Source: Ichthyosporea sp. XGB-2017a (lineage: Eukaryota > Opisthokonta > Ichthyosporea). Taken from it: DNA of 36,183 nucleotides. The position numbers and the translations under genes were made by a program. Positions 17,500 through 28,900 of this stretch are shown here, one piece after another. Under the pieces are notes generated by a model. That model made no database searches. It saw only the letters and a program-made list of their open reading frames with translations, and was not told where the DNA came from. The stretch spans positions 89,673-125,855 of the forward strand of contig PDIM01000048.1 of NCBI GenBank assembly GCA_002811675.1, in the 5' to 3' direction. Within the stretch, counting starts at the first letter, position 1; every line of letters begins with the position of its first letter.

Positions 17500-19430
17500 A
17501 TGTGGACTCGAATTAGTTTTGGGAGAGGCTTACTGGATAAATTGGCCTTCCCTGGAAGGGAATCTTACCTTCTTCACGGCCAAGTGGGACTCTTTCGGTA
17601 TACGATTTTGAAGACAAAATACACCAGCGAAGGGGGCACTGTTATTAAAGGTTTAAATTCATTTTTGGTACACGCAAGATCGTTTTGGTCTAAATCGAAT
17701 TCTTCTAAAGGTAAATGTTTTTTGATAGTTTTGATTTTCAAGCGGGTAAAGAATGTTCGCTAACGTAGTTGCGTGTAGAAATTGTGATTCATCAAAGGTA
17801 CCCGAATTCGAAAACAAAATGGAAAGCTTACTATTCAGATGGCTCTGTGCGAACTGTTTCTGGCAAAGAAGGAGAGAGGCTTCCGCCAACTTCCGACGAA
17901 GTTAATTCAAAAAGCGAGGGCTTTAGTTTGAATTTGGCCGTATCGGCTCGAATTGCGCGGTCCCGATTTCTTAGGGTCTTTTTCCCAAAGGGTTATCCCG
18001 AAACGGTCCCTGATAACTTCATGTCCTATTCAATCTGGCAAGCTATTCAAATGTCTTCTGGGGCTGCTTGTGGAGGTAAGTCTGTAATTAGTTGAAGAGT
18101 CATTCACTCATTCAAAGCGATTGTTTCTAAGCACATATATTTTGCTTTTTCAGTACTATCAATGCAGGCATTGCTGTACGCTGTGGGACTGGGTGCTGGG
18201 GCAATACCCCTCGCAGCTGCTCTGAACTGGATCATAAAGGATGGACTGGGTCAGCTGGGTGGGGTATTATACGCAAGTTTGGTCAATAGTAAATTTGATT
18301 CAGATCCAAAATTCCATCGATTTTATGCCATCGTTGTAATGCAACTTGCGACTTTTGTTGAAATTTGCACTCCAATGTTCCCAGGTCTTTTTCTTCCCTT
18401 GGCTGCATTGTCAAATATAGGAAAAAATATTGCGTGGCTGGCTGGATCCGCCACGCGAGCCCAGATGCATCTTAGTTTCGCTCGAGTTGACAATTTAGGA
18501 GATATAACTGCCAAAATTACATCGCAGACAATCGCATCTACTCTTATTGGAACTGGGTTTGGTGTTGGGTTCTCTTCGTTCATAGGAACGGATCCATCAA
18601 ATATCATGCTGGCTTTTTTTCCACTCTCGGCAATCACTCTGTATGCTAATTTTAGGTCGATTTGTGTTGTGCGCATGGAAACTTTAAATGAGCAGCGCAG
18701 TGAGCATATTTTTCGAAAGTGTATCGTATCTGACCCACACGGAATGCCCAAACTCCAACGAAATATTGATAGAGCCATTGAGCATCTGAGCTTGGAAAGT
18801 ATGTGCTATGAAAAGGTTGAGCAGTTAGATCATTCAAGCTCGGAACCTGTGCAAAAACCTACTATTGATTCTCATGCTATGTCGTTTATGACACCAGAAG
18901 AATTGAGTGCGATAGAACAGTTTGTTTTGCCGTACAAGTCAAGCTTTAAAGTACCAATGATTATGGAGCCCTCAATTGAAAGTGCATTTCCGGATTCAGT
19001 TACTAGAGCAAATGCTTTGAAAGAATTCATGAATCATAAATCATTTATAGGACGGGAGCACTATCATTTGAAGGTTACCAGGGGAACCACTTCTAACGAC
19101 TTCAAGGTGCTTTTGTGGCTTCATTTGGGACTTTCATCCTACGATAGACTTCAAGGATTCTTCCACTCGTGTGTGCTTCGTTATATGGTAGAAAAAGTAG
19201 ACTTTTCAAAACATTCGGATCAAGATGCTGCTTTGGAAAAAATTATTCGCCTAAGTCATGATTACACCCTTGATGTGTTCCCCGAAGTATTTAGTGGTCT
19301 TCAAGATGCGGGCTGGACGACACAGAATGTGTTCGTAGGAGAACAAGGTGGTCGGATCCATCATTTTAAAAAAGATATGAATCACACGTCTAGAAACCCA
19401 GAAGATATTTCTTCAAGTTCAATAAGTTAA
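17500..19430 (+). CDS. RUS-family (DUF647) protein (3 exons)
   Basis: Homologue of plant ROOT UVB SENSITIVE and human RUSF1, membrane-associated proteins of uncertain biochemistry; plant RUS1/RUS2 act in UV-B sensing and auxin transport. Exons 17500-17710, 17779-18075 and 18154-19430, introns 68 and 78 bases, both phase 1; 594 residues. The DUF647 core spans roughly residues 120-330: F-P-x-G-Y-P-E-T-V-x-x-x-F, then A-V-G-L-G-A-G-A-I-P-L-A-A-A-L-N-W, D-G-L-G-Q-L-G-G, and hydrophobic stretches containing E-I-C-T-P-M-F-P. The C-terminal half has R-A-N-A-L-K-E-F and E-x-G-W-T-T-like signatures. The first 70 residues are basic and Ser-rich and could be an organelle presequence, which is inference. 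Convergent with the aminotransferase. Confidence 0.92.
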
Positions 19431-19435
19431 ATGTA

Positions 19436-19441
19436 AATAAA
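19436..19441 (+). terminator. AATAAA poly(A) signal of the RUS gene
   Basis: Hexamer six bases after the TAA stop. Very close to the coding end, consistent with compact 3' untranslated regions. Confidence 0.4.
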
Positions 19442-19514
19442 AGAAATGGATGTAATCTTTCTACTTTGGGCTTCATTCTATGAAGCAAGGTGTACGCGTT
19501 TTCTTTGTTTAAAC

Positions 19515-19520
19515 TTTATT
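19515..19520 (-). terminator. AATAAA poly(A) signal of the aminotransferase (minus strand)
   Basis: TTTATT on the plus strand, about 55 bases past the aminotransferase stop at 19572. Confidence 0.4.
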
Positions 19521-19571
19521 TTCAAATTGGCAAACATCAAGTTTCGTATTGGAATGACCAGCATCCATGCC

Positions 19572-21099
19572 TTATGAAGAAGACCTAATTTGCTCAATAA
19601 GATATCGCAGGAAATGAGCAAGTAGCTCACTGCCTTTTTTAATATCTTCTTTTGGTAGATTAGCAAAGCAAAGTCTAAATGAAAACTCTGGCCTCGTACA
19701 GTCGTAATCAATGGAGGAACTTTGAGAAGAAGTAGCAGGGACCGCACAAGCACATCGGCTGCCAAATAAAACTTTTATCCCTTTTAACTTTCTCGTTGAA
19801 TAGTACTCACCACTCTTCAATTCCTCGAAGCATGCGAGCATTCGCGTTTCTTTTAAACTCTGACCATTCTCGCTATACAAGGATAGCAAAAATGACAAAT
19901 CAATCCACACAAAGTAGCCTCCTGTTGGCTTTTGCAAATGCCCTTTCAACTCAGGAACCTAAGCAAGATCAAATTCTAGTTAGTTTTTACAAGAACAAAT
20001 GCCAAAAGTGCAAACAAACTTTAAACAACAATGAACTCACGTACCTTTTCCAACAATGTGCTTACAAGTAAAATGGCATTTTCATTATATTTTTTCAGTA
20101 TGCTTCTTTTGTATTCTTCTAAAGCATTCAGTCTTATAGCCGCGAGAACAATCGCAGACGAAAACTGCGGAAGACAGCCCCCAGATATCAAATCCCCTCT
20201 ATTGCATATGGCCTGTACTATCTCTGCAAGTTCATAAATTCATGATTCGTGAAAAGGATTAATCAGACCAACAACTCTGTCGGGGTTCAAAAAACATATA
20301 TTTATATGAAGCACTTACTTGGTTCAGCTTCCATCCATCCAATACGAAGCCCCGGGGCCAATATTTTAGAAAAACTTCCTAGAGATATGACAGTACCTCG
20401 GACCAGTGAGGTTCCAGAGTCGTCGTAATTGAAGGCAAACATGTTTTTGAGCCCGCGACTAGAAGATTCAAATTGTAAAAGGTGATAAACTTCGTCTGCG
20501 ACAATGTAGAAGCCATAGTCTGATGCAAGCTGAGTAAGTTTCTGTCTTTTTTCATTATTCAGTGTCGACCCAAGTGGATTGTGGCATGTGGGAATTGTGT
20601 AGAGAAACGTTGGAACTTTCCCCTTCTGCAAGAGCTCTTTTTCCAGATATTCCAAGGAAATCCCTTCCTCAGTGCTACATTTCACAGGCAGAATATCAAA
20701 ACCACAGTGGCGAAATAAATCTATCGCCAGGAAATAAGTTGGGCTCTCCGCGAACACCACCACCTTTCCCCCTTTGGCCTCAATGCGGAACATGTCACAC
20801 AGCAGCTGAAGGCCATTACTGACCCCAGCAGTGAGCATTAGATTATCGATATGTGGGCTGTATTGAAAGGATTCTCCGTTGCTATCCTCATACGAGTAGT
20901 TTTTCCTTAGATAACCAAGCAACTCTTGCAGAAACTCTGGCTCACCAGCCTCGTAACCATACTGAAGGTAATTCTTACCAATTTCCCCATTCCGAAAGGC
21001 CTCCTTAGCACACCTTTCTATCAAACCTGCTGGAAGATTATCATCACTAGGCTGACCGCAAGCGAAATCAATCACCACACTGCTTCCTCTTGAAGCCAT
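19572..21099 (-). CDS. class I/II PLP aminotransferase, 2-aminoadipate/kynurenine-type (3 exons)
   Basis: Fold-type I aminotransferase. Exons 20319-21099, 20045-20223 and 19572-19958 with introns of 95 and 86 bases; phases 1 and 0 join cleanly, giving 448 residues. Signatures: D-F-A-C-G-Q-P-S near the N terminus, Q-Y-G-Y-E-A-G, T-A-G-V-S-N-G-L-Q-L-L, P-T-C-H-N-P-L-G, the PLP Asp in A-D-E-V-Y-H, and the Schiff-base Lys245 in S-F-S-K-I-L-A-P-G-L-R-I-G-W. Exon 3 has K-P-T-G-G-Y-F-V-W and the carboxylate-binding Arg in F-R-L-C-F-A, as in MocR- and LysN-type aminotransferases. Substrate cannot be set from sequence; 2-aminoadipate, kynurenine or aromatic amino acids are plausible. The start is ATG 21099; no targeting peptide. 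Divergent from fucokinase. Confidence 0.9.
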
Positions 21100-21373
21100 G
21101 ACCCCCAAAACACACTCAAACTAATCGCCAGAGGGAGTTGGATGAATCACAGATGTACCTCTATTCCAAAACACCAAACCACGAAACACCAAAAAGAAAA
21201 GAAGAAGCTCGAATAAGTCAATGAAACAATAATAAATAAATAAATAAATAAATAAACGGTCAGCTGGTCACTCCGTGTGCGGGGAGACTTTATTTCCTGT
21301 TTGTATTTGAAGAGGGAGGGGGCACCTTTATCTTGTGTGGATTTGGTGGACCACACTGTGTGGAAGAGGTATT
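21100..21373. promoter_or_regulatory. divergent promoter aminotransferase / fucokinase with AATA repeat
   Basis: Shared promoter of 274 bases, the shortest in the window. It contains an (AATA)n array at 21231-21256. There is no room for the N-terminal half found in animal fucokinases. Confidence 0.5.
21231..21256. repeat. (AATA)n microsatellite
   Basis: About 6.5 tandem copies of a 4-base unit, midway between two divergent starts. Confidence 0.9.
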
Positions 21374-22732
21374 ATGAACGAGGAGTCCAGGAATGAGTTG
21401 ATTAGAGGCCTGGGGATTTTAAGGGTTACTGATATCCTGTGTCAGGTAAAAGACAACCCCAGCGAGGAAGCAGTGGGTGCGAGTTGCGGAGTCGATAGAT
21501 TGAAAACCCTAGGGGCAGTCAGTGTTGAATGCCCAGCACGTATTGATTTTGCGGGAGGTTGGAGCGATACTCCCCCAATTTGCTTTGATGTAGGGGGTGC
21601 TGTGATTAATGCGGCCATTAAGGTGAATGGGAAAAGGCCTATCTGTTGCCGTGTGAAGAGTTCAACCAATTTAAATATAACTATCGTTACTCACTCTAAG
21701 AAGGAATCGTCTACATTGGTATGTGAGCGTACTGAACAGCTAATGGACTTCTCTTCCCCTTTGGAAGAGGGGGCTTTAGCAAAAGCCTGTCTTGCAGTTT
21801 CGGGAATATCTCCTGGTAAAGGAAGCGAAGATATTCCTCCATTGAGTACAATCTTAAATGCACTTCCTTGCCCTGGGGGGATCGAAATCCACACATGGTC
21901 GGTGCTTCCCAAAGGTTCTGGACTGGGAACCAGTAGTATTTTAGCCTCCGCCATTTTGGCTGCCGTCTGGTTAGCAACAGGAATATTTGAGTATAATTCC
22001 TACGAGAATCTTCATAAGGATAGAGATTTCAACAAAAGCATTATTCACGGGGTTCTGTGCGTAGAGCAGTTGTTAGAGACTGGTGGTGGTTGGCAAGATC
22101 AAGTGGGGGGTATAGTTGGGGGCCTAAAATCTGTTACATGCAAGAAGAACTCACCTTTCTCTGTTTCATTTGAAGAACTGTGCTTGGGCACAAAGTCGGC
22201 AGAAGACTTTTTAAAGCAACTTAACGACTGCCTTTGTCTGGTATATACAGGCAAGACGCGCTTGGCCAAGAATCTGCTTGGAAATGTTCTAGAGGGATGG
22301 CATACACAGAAGCAAGAAGTAGTTTCTGCAATTAATGAACTCTTGAGACTGGCAAAAGTGTGTAAAGTAGCCTTTGGAAACTGTGATTTTATGACTGTAG
22401 GTACAGCCCTTCGTGAATATTGGAATATCAAGCGTGAAATTGTAAGTTTGAATTCAGCGAGTTCTTGCGCTGAGCCTCAGGAGGTACATTCTTTATTTAA
22501 GTCGGTTTCCAAGTATTGCTGTGGATATTCGTTGGCGGGCGCTGGGGGTGGTGGATTTGCAGTACTTCTTCTAAATGACCCCGTGGACTTAAAATATGTA
22601 GAGAAGGAAATAGAGCAGATTAATGAAGATATCGCTGGGCAGGACCGAATGGAGATTTATGACTGCGAGATAGATCGCACAGGGATGTTTATATCGGCTA
22701 TCGAACCTGACAATATTTATGCGTTTTCTTAA
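21374..22732 (+). CDS. fucokinase GHMP kinase, stand-alone domain
   Basis: ATP-dependent kinase of the GHMP superfamily, closest to the C-terminal kinase half of L-fucose kinase (FCSK/FKGP), making fucose-1-phosphate for GDP-fucose salvage. 452 residues, intronless. Diagnostic motifs: A-R-I-D-F-A-G-G-W-S-D-T-P-P near residue 60, G-G-A-V-I-N-A-A, the phosphate loop L-P-K-G-S-G-L-G-T-S-S, L-E-T-G-G-G-W-Q-D-Q-V-G-G, L-V-Y-T-G-K-T-R-L-A-K-N-L-L and S-L-A-G-A-G-G-G-G-F. Animal and plant enzymes are about 1,000 residues with a pyrophosphorylase-like domain fused; here only the kinase is present. The heptose kinase HddA is a shorter relative, but the motif match favours fucokinase. The in-frame GTG at 21335 is not used; ATG 21374 is chosen. 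Its stop overlaps the stop of the GlcNAc kinase. Confidence 0.88.
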   Translation: MNEESRNELIRGLGILRVTDILCQVKDNPSEEAVGASCGVDRLKTLGAVSVECPARIDFAGGWSDTPPICFDVGGAVINAAIKVNGKRPICCRVKSSTNLNITIVTHSKKESSTLVCERTEQLMDFSSPLEEGALAKACLAVSGISPGKGSEDIPPLSTILNALPCPGGIEIHTWSVLPKGSGLGTSSILASAILAAVWLATGIFEYNSYENLHKDRDFNKSIIHGVLCVEQLLETGGGWQDQVGGIVGGLKSVTCKKNSPFSVSFEELCLGTKSAEDFLKQLNDCLCLVYTGKTRLAKNLLGNVLEGWHTQKQEVVSAINELLRLAKVCKVAFGNCDFMTVGTALREYWNIKREIVSLNSASSCAEPQEVHSLFKSVSKYCCGYSLAGAGGGGFAVLLLNDPVDLKYVEKEIEQINEDIAGQDRMEIYDCEIDRTGMFISAIEPDNIYAFS

Positions 22733-24039
22733 GAGGTATTATGTTTGTACATAGTTGTGAAGGTATTCTGCATATTATCGCAAGAAAATTTGGTCAGCCT
22801 TCTCGCTATCATATACGCTGCGCCGAAAGCCGCTGTTTGAGAAAGGCGCACTAGCCGAAACCCCCCTTATAACATTGTAGCCGTTAGTTAATACCAGAGC
22901 TTCTTAGTTTTACGAACTTGATCATGTAAGTTGAAAAATTCTTACCTGGTGTGGTTGTTTCAGGTGCCAATCCACGTATAAAGCCTTCCCTTAGAAAATC
23001 CCAGCTCTTCCATACGGAGCCTATACATGTAATGGTAAGCCCGTCCCCCTCTCCTTGTAGGAGTTGCTATATACAGGAAAAAGAGAATAAAAAGTAGTGT
23101 TAGTTTGCTTGATTGTTCATCGCCTAAGCGTGGATAAAGACTGTTACTTCAGGGCCATACCACGTCAAATTTTCCATGAAATGCACGAACATGCTTCCCC
23201 AATACATATCCCGCATGTTCCAGAATTCGTTTACATAGAGAATCATTTAAAAGAGCACCTAAAACCAATTCCGAACAATTGTAAGTACATATTATTAAAC
23301 ACTATATTCTTGGAGAGACACAGAACCCACCTCGTGATACTTCAAGAGCAAAGCTAGCAATATGTTTCTTGTCAAAATCCAGATACAGACTGTTCAATAA
23401 TCCATGAGGTGAACTTATCTTAAAAAAGGAGAAAAGCGTTTCCCTCAAAAAGGAACTATCGAGATCCTCGACATTCAAAGTCTCTTGTTTCCCAGTTTCA
23501 AATATATCAATAGCACACCCATCAATGGCATGGTATACGGCTTTTACAGCACACATTGAAATGTAAAATCCAGATCCTTCGTCTCCTATCAAATGACCCC
23601 ACCCACCACAATTAAAAGAGCTCCCATCGGGATTAATCAATCGACAGTTTGAACCGGTTCCGGCAATAAGAGCAACACCTCCATCCAGAGATGTTGAATA
23701 AACAGAACCATATGTGTCTGATCTGCAAAACACCGCCTCTGCAATTTCCGGAAAGGACGACATAAACATGTTGCTCAATTCGTCCGCACTTGATTCTGTC
23801 TCGGCTCCAGACAAGGCCAAGCCTAATCCCTTCAGTTTGACATCTTCCAGTCCAGCAACCTTCAAGGCATTGCAAATGAGCCGATACAGCCGGACAGCAG
23901 TTTCTTCCATTCCCAGCAGCAAAAAATTAGTGCTATCCCCCTTCACAGGCAGTTGAGGAGACACCGAGCGTCCCGTTTCATCCACAATAATGGCCATGGA
24001 GCCTGTTGCACCCCCTTCAATCCCTCCATAGTACCCCAT
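22729..24039 (-). CDS. NAGK: N-acetylglucosamine kinase (4 exons)
   Basis: ROK/hexokinase-fold kinase phosphorylating GlcNAc to GlcNAc-6-phosphate, salvaging amino sugars from glycan turnover. Exons 23331-24039, 23161-23258, 22946-23066 and 22729-22865; introns 72, 94 and 80 bases; phases 1, 0 and 1 all agree; 354 residues against about 344 in human. Motifs: Y-Y-G-G-I-E-G-G-A-T-G-S (phosphate 1), L-A-L-S-G-A-E, R-S-D-T-Y-G-S with the catalytic Asp, A-G-T-G-S-N-C-R-L-I-N-P-D-G and C-G-G-W-G-H-L-I-G-D-E-G-S. Exon 2 gives L-E-H-A-G-Y-V-L-G-K-H-V, exon 3 I-G-S-V-W-K-S-W-D-F-L, exon 4 F-R-L-V-R-L-S-Q-T-A-A-F-G-A-A-Y. The donors GTGGGT and GTATGG are non-consensus but give the only in-phase solution. 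Divergent from ARPC2. Confidence 0.92.
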
Positions 24040-24232
24040 CCTTCCTCACACCCCAAATGGAATTCAATCTCAAATAGGATTCCAAAACAAATAAAATATC
24101 CAATTAAGCGTTAAATCCCCAAAAGAAACAACCAACCTATACAAAGAAAAATAAAAAAAAAGCATTTTTGCAGTCATTTTCGGATTTAAATCGGAGCATT
24201 TTCGTTTTTCCCGCTTTTTTTTTTTTTTTTTT

Positions 24233-24268
<36 letters not shown>

Positions 24269-24415
24269 CTTTCTTTTTTTTTTTTTTGTCTCTTTTATTT
24301 AATAGTTTCGGATTCTGGTGAATCTTATTAAAAGAAAGAAAGAAGAAGAGGAAGAGAAGAAGCACTAGAAGAGAAAAGACTGTAGATCAAGCGCAGCCGG
24401 AGATTTATTTGTATA
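24040..24415. promoter_or_regulatory. divergent promoter NAGK / ARPC2 with long poly-T tract
   Basis: Shared promoter of 376 bases dominated by a T tract at 24215-24287, followed by a purine-rich stretch (AAGAAAGAAAGAAGAAGAGG) just upstream of the ARPC2 leader. Confidence 0.5.
24215..24287. repeat. poly-T tract, about 73 bases
   Basis: Nearly pure T, broken only by AA near 24233 and two C residues near 24269 and 24273. It lies about 130 bases upstream of the ARPC2 ATG. Length is likely uncertain in the assembly. Confidence 0.9.
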
Positions 24416-25690
24416 ATGATTTTATTGGAATTTCATAATCGCATTGTCGAAGAGACTTTGACGCAGAGATTCAACAGGTGGGTATCTGATGGTATCTTTA
24501 TTTGGTAACAGGGGCAACAAGGGCAGCTGGAAAGAACAGTAAAGAGGGAAGGGAGGGAAGAAATAGATTTTAGATTGACGTTCTGTGTCACTGTTGGCGC
24601 CCTTTGTTTGAGAATAGGCAAATTTTGCGAAACAAGTTCCTTTGTTCAACCGATGTTGACTAACAGCATCTATGTTGTTTTCTTATTTTCTTTTATTTGA
24701 ATTAGTGCGAAGCATGAACAAGTTGAAATCAATGTTTGTGACTTTGATGGCGTGACATACCATATTCATACACCCCAGGCGAAAAATCTCCTTGTGATTT
24801 CGATTCGAATGCCCTGTTTTAGTGAGCTTCAAGAGCAGGGGGTTGATGCTTTGATTCAGAGGGAATATGGACAATATGTCATTGCAACAGAGGAAGACCA
24901 AAGTGTATCTTTGCAGTTTGACTTAGATAATCTTCCAGCAGATAAAGGTATTGTGTTTTTATGGTTGAGAAAAAAGGGTATATGTCTATTGGGATTAGTA
25001 GCGTAAGGACCTTTATTTGCCCGTTTTTGTTTAAGTTTATTATTCTAAACATATGTTATTTCATGTTTCCTTTTCGGTGAATTGTGTGACTGTAAAACTG
25101 CAGATACATGGCCAAGAAAGGTGGCACTCTTAAAGAGAAACTGTTTGGCTGCCCCCTTTGAGAAGTACTTTAAAATTCAAGAAGAAGGAGGTACGTCAGC
25201 TAAACCTTCGGTTGTTCACTACAGGGAAGATGAGAGTGTTTATTTCAACGCTCAGAAGGATCGGGTAACAGTAGTATTTTCTACACTGTTTAAAGACGAT
25301 GATGATGTAATTATCGGGAAGGTGTTTCTGCAAGAATTCGTGGATTCGCGTCGCAACTTGAATCAAGCACCGCAAGTGCTATTTTCTCACCGAGAACCCC
25401 CTCGCGAATTGGAGGGAACTGAAGCACAGACAGGAGATAATATTGGATATGTCACTTTTGTTTTGTTTCCCCGCCACTACAACAAGCCTGAGCTTAGAGA
25501 GGGCACCATTAATCTTATTCAAACATTTAGAGACTATCTTCATTATCACATCAAATGCTCTAAAGCCTATCTGCACTCGCGCATGCGTGCCAGAGTAGGG
25601 TCGATGCTTAAGATCCTTAATAGAGCCAGACCACAGGATCCAAATGTTGAAAAGAAAACGGCCTCAGGAAAGACGTTTATCAGGCGCTAA
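24416..25690 (+). CDS. ARPC2: Arp2/3 complex subunit 2, p34 (3 exons)
   Basis: Core structural subunit of the actin-nucleating Arp2/3 complex. Exons 24416-24477, 24706-24947 and 25104-25690; introns 228 and 156 bases; phases 2 and 1. The product is 296 residues (human 300). It begins [15 protein letters not shown], nearly the family consensus. Then [17 protein letters not shown], and after the second splice [15 protein letters not shown]. The conserved C-terminal half follows: [46 protein letters not shown] and [15 protein letters not shown]. The window thus comes from a cell with branched actin networks. Convergent with SCC2. Confidence 0.97.
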
Positions 25691-25842
25691 TGAAATCCAA
25701 GTAAAAGAGACAAAAAGAAAAAAAGCTCGCCATCGGGAAAAAGGAAAAGAAAATAAGGTAAGAAAGCTATGAGTGGGGGTTTTGGCAGTTAAGTTTCTCT
25801 CTATTTTGCATGCAGAAACAAAAGATAAGATGCTTTATATAA

Positions 25843-25848
25843 AATAAA
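25843..25848 (+). terminator. AATAAA poly(A) signal of ARPC2
   Basis: Hexamer about 150 bases after the ARPC2 stop, 125 bases before the SCC2 end. Confidence 0.45.
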
Positions 25849-25972
25849 AGAAAAAAGACGAGAAGGATCTTGTGTATTTTGTTTTGTGGTCGTGGGTGTA
25901 TGTATATTCAGTGGCTTTCAGTGATAGTTGCATTTGTTCTTCAAGTGTCTCAAGTGTCCATTTTGTTTCAGT

Positions 25973-28900
25973 TTATAGTTCACTAAGAGGGTCTTGGTCA
26001 ATCTCACCTTCTGTTGGAAATTCTACATCGTCATCATCTTCCATAGGTAGAGCTCCCTCTTCTTCGTCCATAAAGACCTCATCGGCTGTCTGGTGCTCTC
26101 TTAGCAGCTCAGCGAACTACATATATATATATAAAGTTAGTATCCACTTTTAAACACGAATATGAAACCGCTTTACACACAGGACAAAACAAAAACTTAC
26201 ACCTAGGAAATGGTCAGCAATGGCTTGGCATTCCAATTCCCCTTCGATAGGGTCAGGCAAAGCAAACGGTTGTGCATCAGAACCTTTTACTTTGGAAACA
26301 GATCTTTCCGTTATTTTCACAGATTGGTCAGGGGAGTATTCGTGTATTTTACTGTCAGTCAGGCTATTTGTGCTCTTGAGCCAAGCTTTCAACAACAGCA
26401 GGTAAATAGCAGCTTGAGATTCAATACAAGCCTTTGATACGGCTTCCGTATTTCGTTCTACGCTCAAAATTAGCTCGTTCCTATTTTCCTCTTCTTCAAA
26501 GAATTCATCATTCGCAAAAACAAGCTCCTCGATTTCCCGTCGAAAAAGGCTTTTTTTAAACGATTCGAGGACTTGGGGGCCCAATAGAGACAATATATTT
26601 GTTATCTTCCCAATCAAATAGAGGGGCTCATCCACAACAACAAAAGGCAAATGGGCAATATTTTCCGCAACAAACTTCAAGTATTCATAATTAAAACATT
26701 TGCCTATAAAAGGTTGAACAAGATGATTGAGAAACACGCGTCTTTCTTGTCTCTTAGTCCTGATCCGTCGGTACAGATTAGATATTAATGCAGTATAAAG
26801 ACCAGTCTTATTTCGCCGATATCCTACAGCACTTTCGGGTCTAATTTTTTTTTGATACTCAAAAGACTTCTTCAACCCAAGGGGGGCTTTGTTAATAAGA
26901 AACTCCCGATGCTTTTCATCTAAGAAAAGGAGAAGCTGGTATGCCCTGTCACGAGCCCTTTCATCAACATCTCCTTCCATGGCAATAATGTGTGCTACAC
27001 ATTGCATAGGATGCACCAGTCCTTGCCGAAGTACTAGCTGGACAACTTGTAGGGCCGCAAGCCGTGTTGACTTAGCATCAGAAAATATACTTTCGAGTAT
27101 CATGTTCAGAAACATTTGTAGCAAACTCGTACTCACACCAGAGTCGGCATTTTCGCTCGCACTGTCCCCAACACCATATATATTCAACTTTTTCTTAGAA
27201 GAGCGACTCGCGTTGCGTTTTTGATCAGTTCGTGTCATTTTTAATTCTTCTTCTACAAGAAACATTTGAAAATTTTTAAGCACCTGATTCTTTATATGTT
27301 CGTTTTCAGATGTGTTGCTTAAAATAGTTTTGTACACACGAACGCATGATTTGGCAAGCATCATTCTACAATAGCGAATTACAAAGAACCCGAGCCCTGT
27401 AACTGCTCTCCAGCGTACAAGAGTTGATCCCCTTTCACAATAAAACAAGATCAATTCAAATACAGCCTCAGCAACCTTCTTCTCTCCTATCAGCGAATTT
27501 CCACAAGAAGGGATAACATCGCGTACGCAGAGAGTTCCAAAGTCATAATGCTGGCACAAAAGTCCAAGTATAAAAAGCGCTCGCATAACAGTAGGGCCAA
27601 TCTTCACAGCATCAGGGCTATCACAGTTATTTTGAAAAATCGCCTTTTGCTTCACAGCGAAAACAAAAACCTTCTGAAAGCAACTATATATAGCTTTTGA
27701 GTTGTGAGAGACTTCTCTCACTATCGTACACAGGCATTTGCAACAACTCTGAACGATAACCATTCCATGTTTAAAAATGAGCTTTCCCAAATCATTCTCA
27801 AGTTCTTGAATGAATTTGCTACTAGGATTATCGATTAATGGGACGGTCTGCTCCAAGATAACAGCCGCATGGTGAACAACAAGAGCCTCATTTTCAGATC
27901 TCGACTCTGTGCGAAGATAAGGGTGGATAAACGAGGCATGAGGAACCAAAATATCAGGCACAACTTTGCTAAATAAATACAGGGTTGACATAGAAGCACA
28001 AACATCATACCCTTTGGTGTTTGAGCTTTCACTTTCCGTTGCACTTTCATCAATTTCAATCATATGTTCTACAAGTTCTCCAACCATTGCTTTACAAATT
28101 TTAATGACACCCTTGTTCTTAAGTTTAGCCTTACTTTTGTCGTCTTTGGGCTTTTCAACAAGGCCTTTGACAATCTCTTCAAACCATTCGTGGTTCAAAG
28201 TACCTTGATGGGTGATGTATTTCACAACTTCTGTGATCTCAAGCGCCCTCCTCAAATATGCTTTTCCCATCGCCTCTTTAGCAGAAAATCCCTCCTTTAC
28301 ATAGCAATTTATCTCCCCATCCTCGGGTGTGGAAAACCAAAGCTCCTCAAAGGTCTTTTTAACTAACTCAGTTATGCTGTCCGACTCGTCGTGAATCCTT
28401 CTTACTAGTTTACAACAAATATCATTCACATCTACGTAATCGGGCCATCGTAAACACAACTCTTTTAGAATTTTGATCACTCTAGCGCGTACACTTACAC
28501 CCCGATCTAAGATACGAGAAGTTATTGTACCATAGTATTCCTTGATAAGTTCGGGCTTCAAGCGAATGTACTTTCCAACAAGGTCCGTTGCAGATTCTCG
28601 TACGGATATTGAAGGATCTAGAAAACGCCCAGCAACAGCTTTAGCAACATTTGCGTCTCCAAGCAGGCTGGGATTGGCCTCAATAAGATTATTTAGAGCC
28701 TTCATTGCTTTGGATCGAACAGAATTGGTGGACTCTCCCAGTCCAACTAAGCACAACTTCAAAACTGAATTGAAGGATCGTGAAAAGGGGCGATCTTTCG
28801 CAAGGGACTGACTTATTTTGAAAACAAACGATCGCTCCTCGTCATAGTTAAATTCGTCCATCTCAAATAAACGTTTTTTGGTCTTCCATAGAGACATATA

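Noticed and set aside
23645..23665. GTTTGAACCGGTTCC-like sequence resembling a tRNA B box
   Set aside because: Lies inside the conserved NAGK coding exon (G-S-N-C-R), with no cloverleaf around it. No tRNA was found anywhere in the window.
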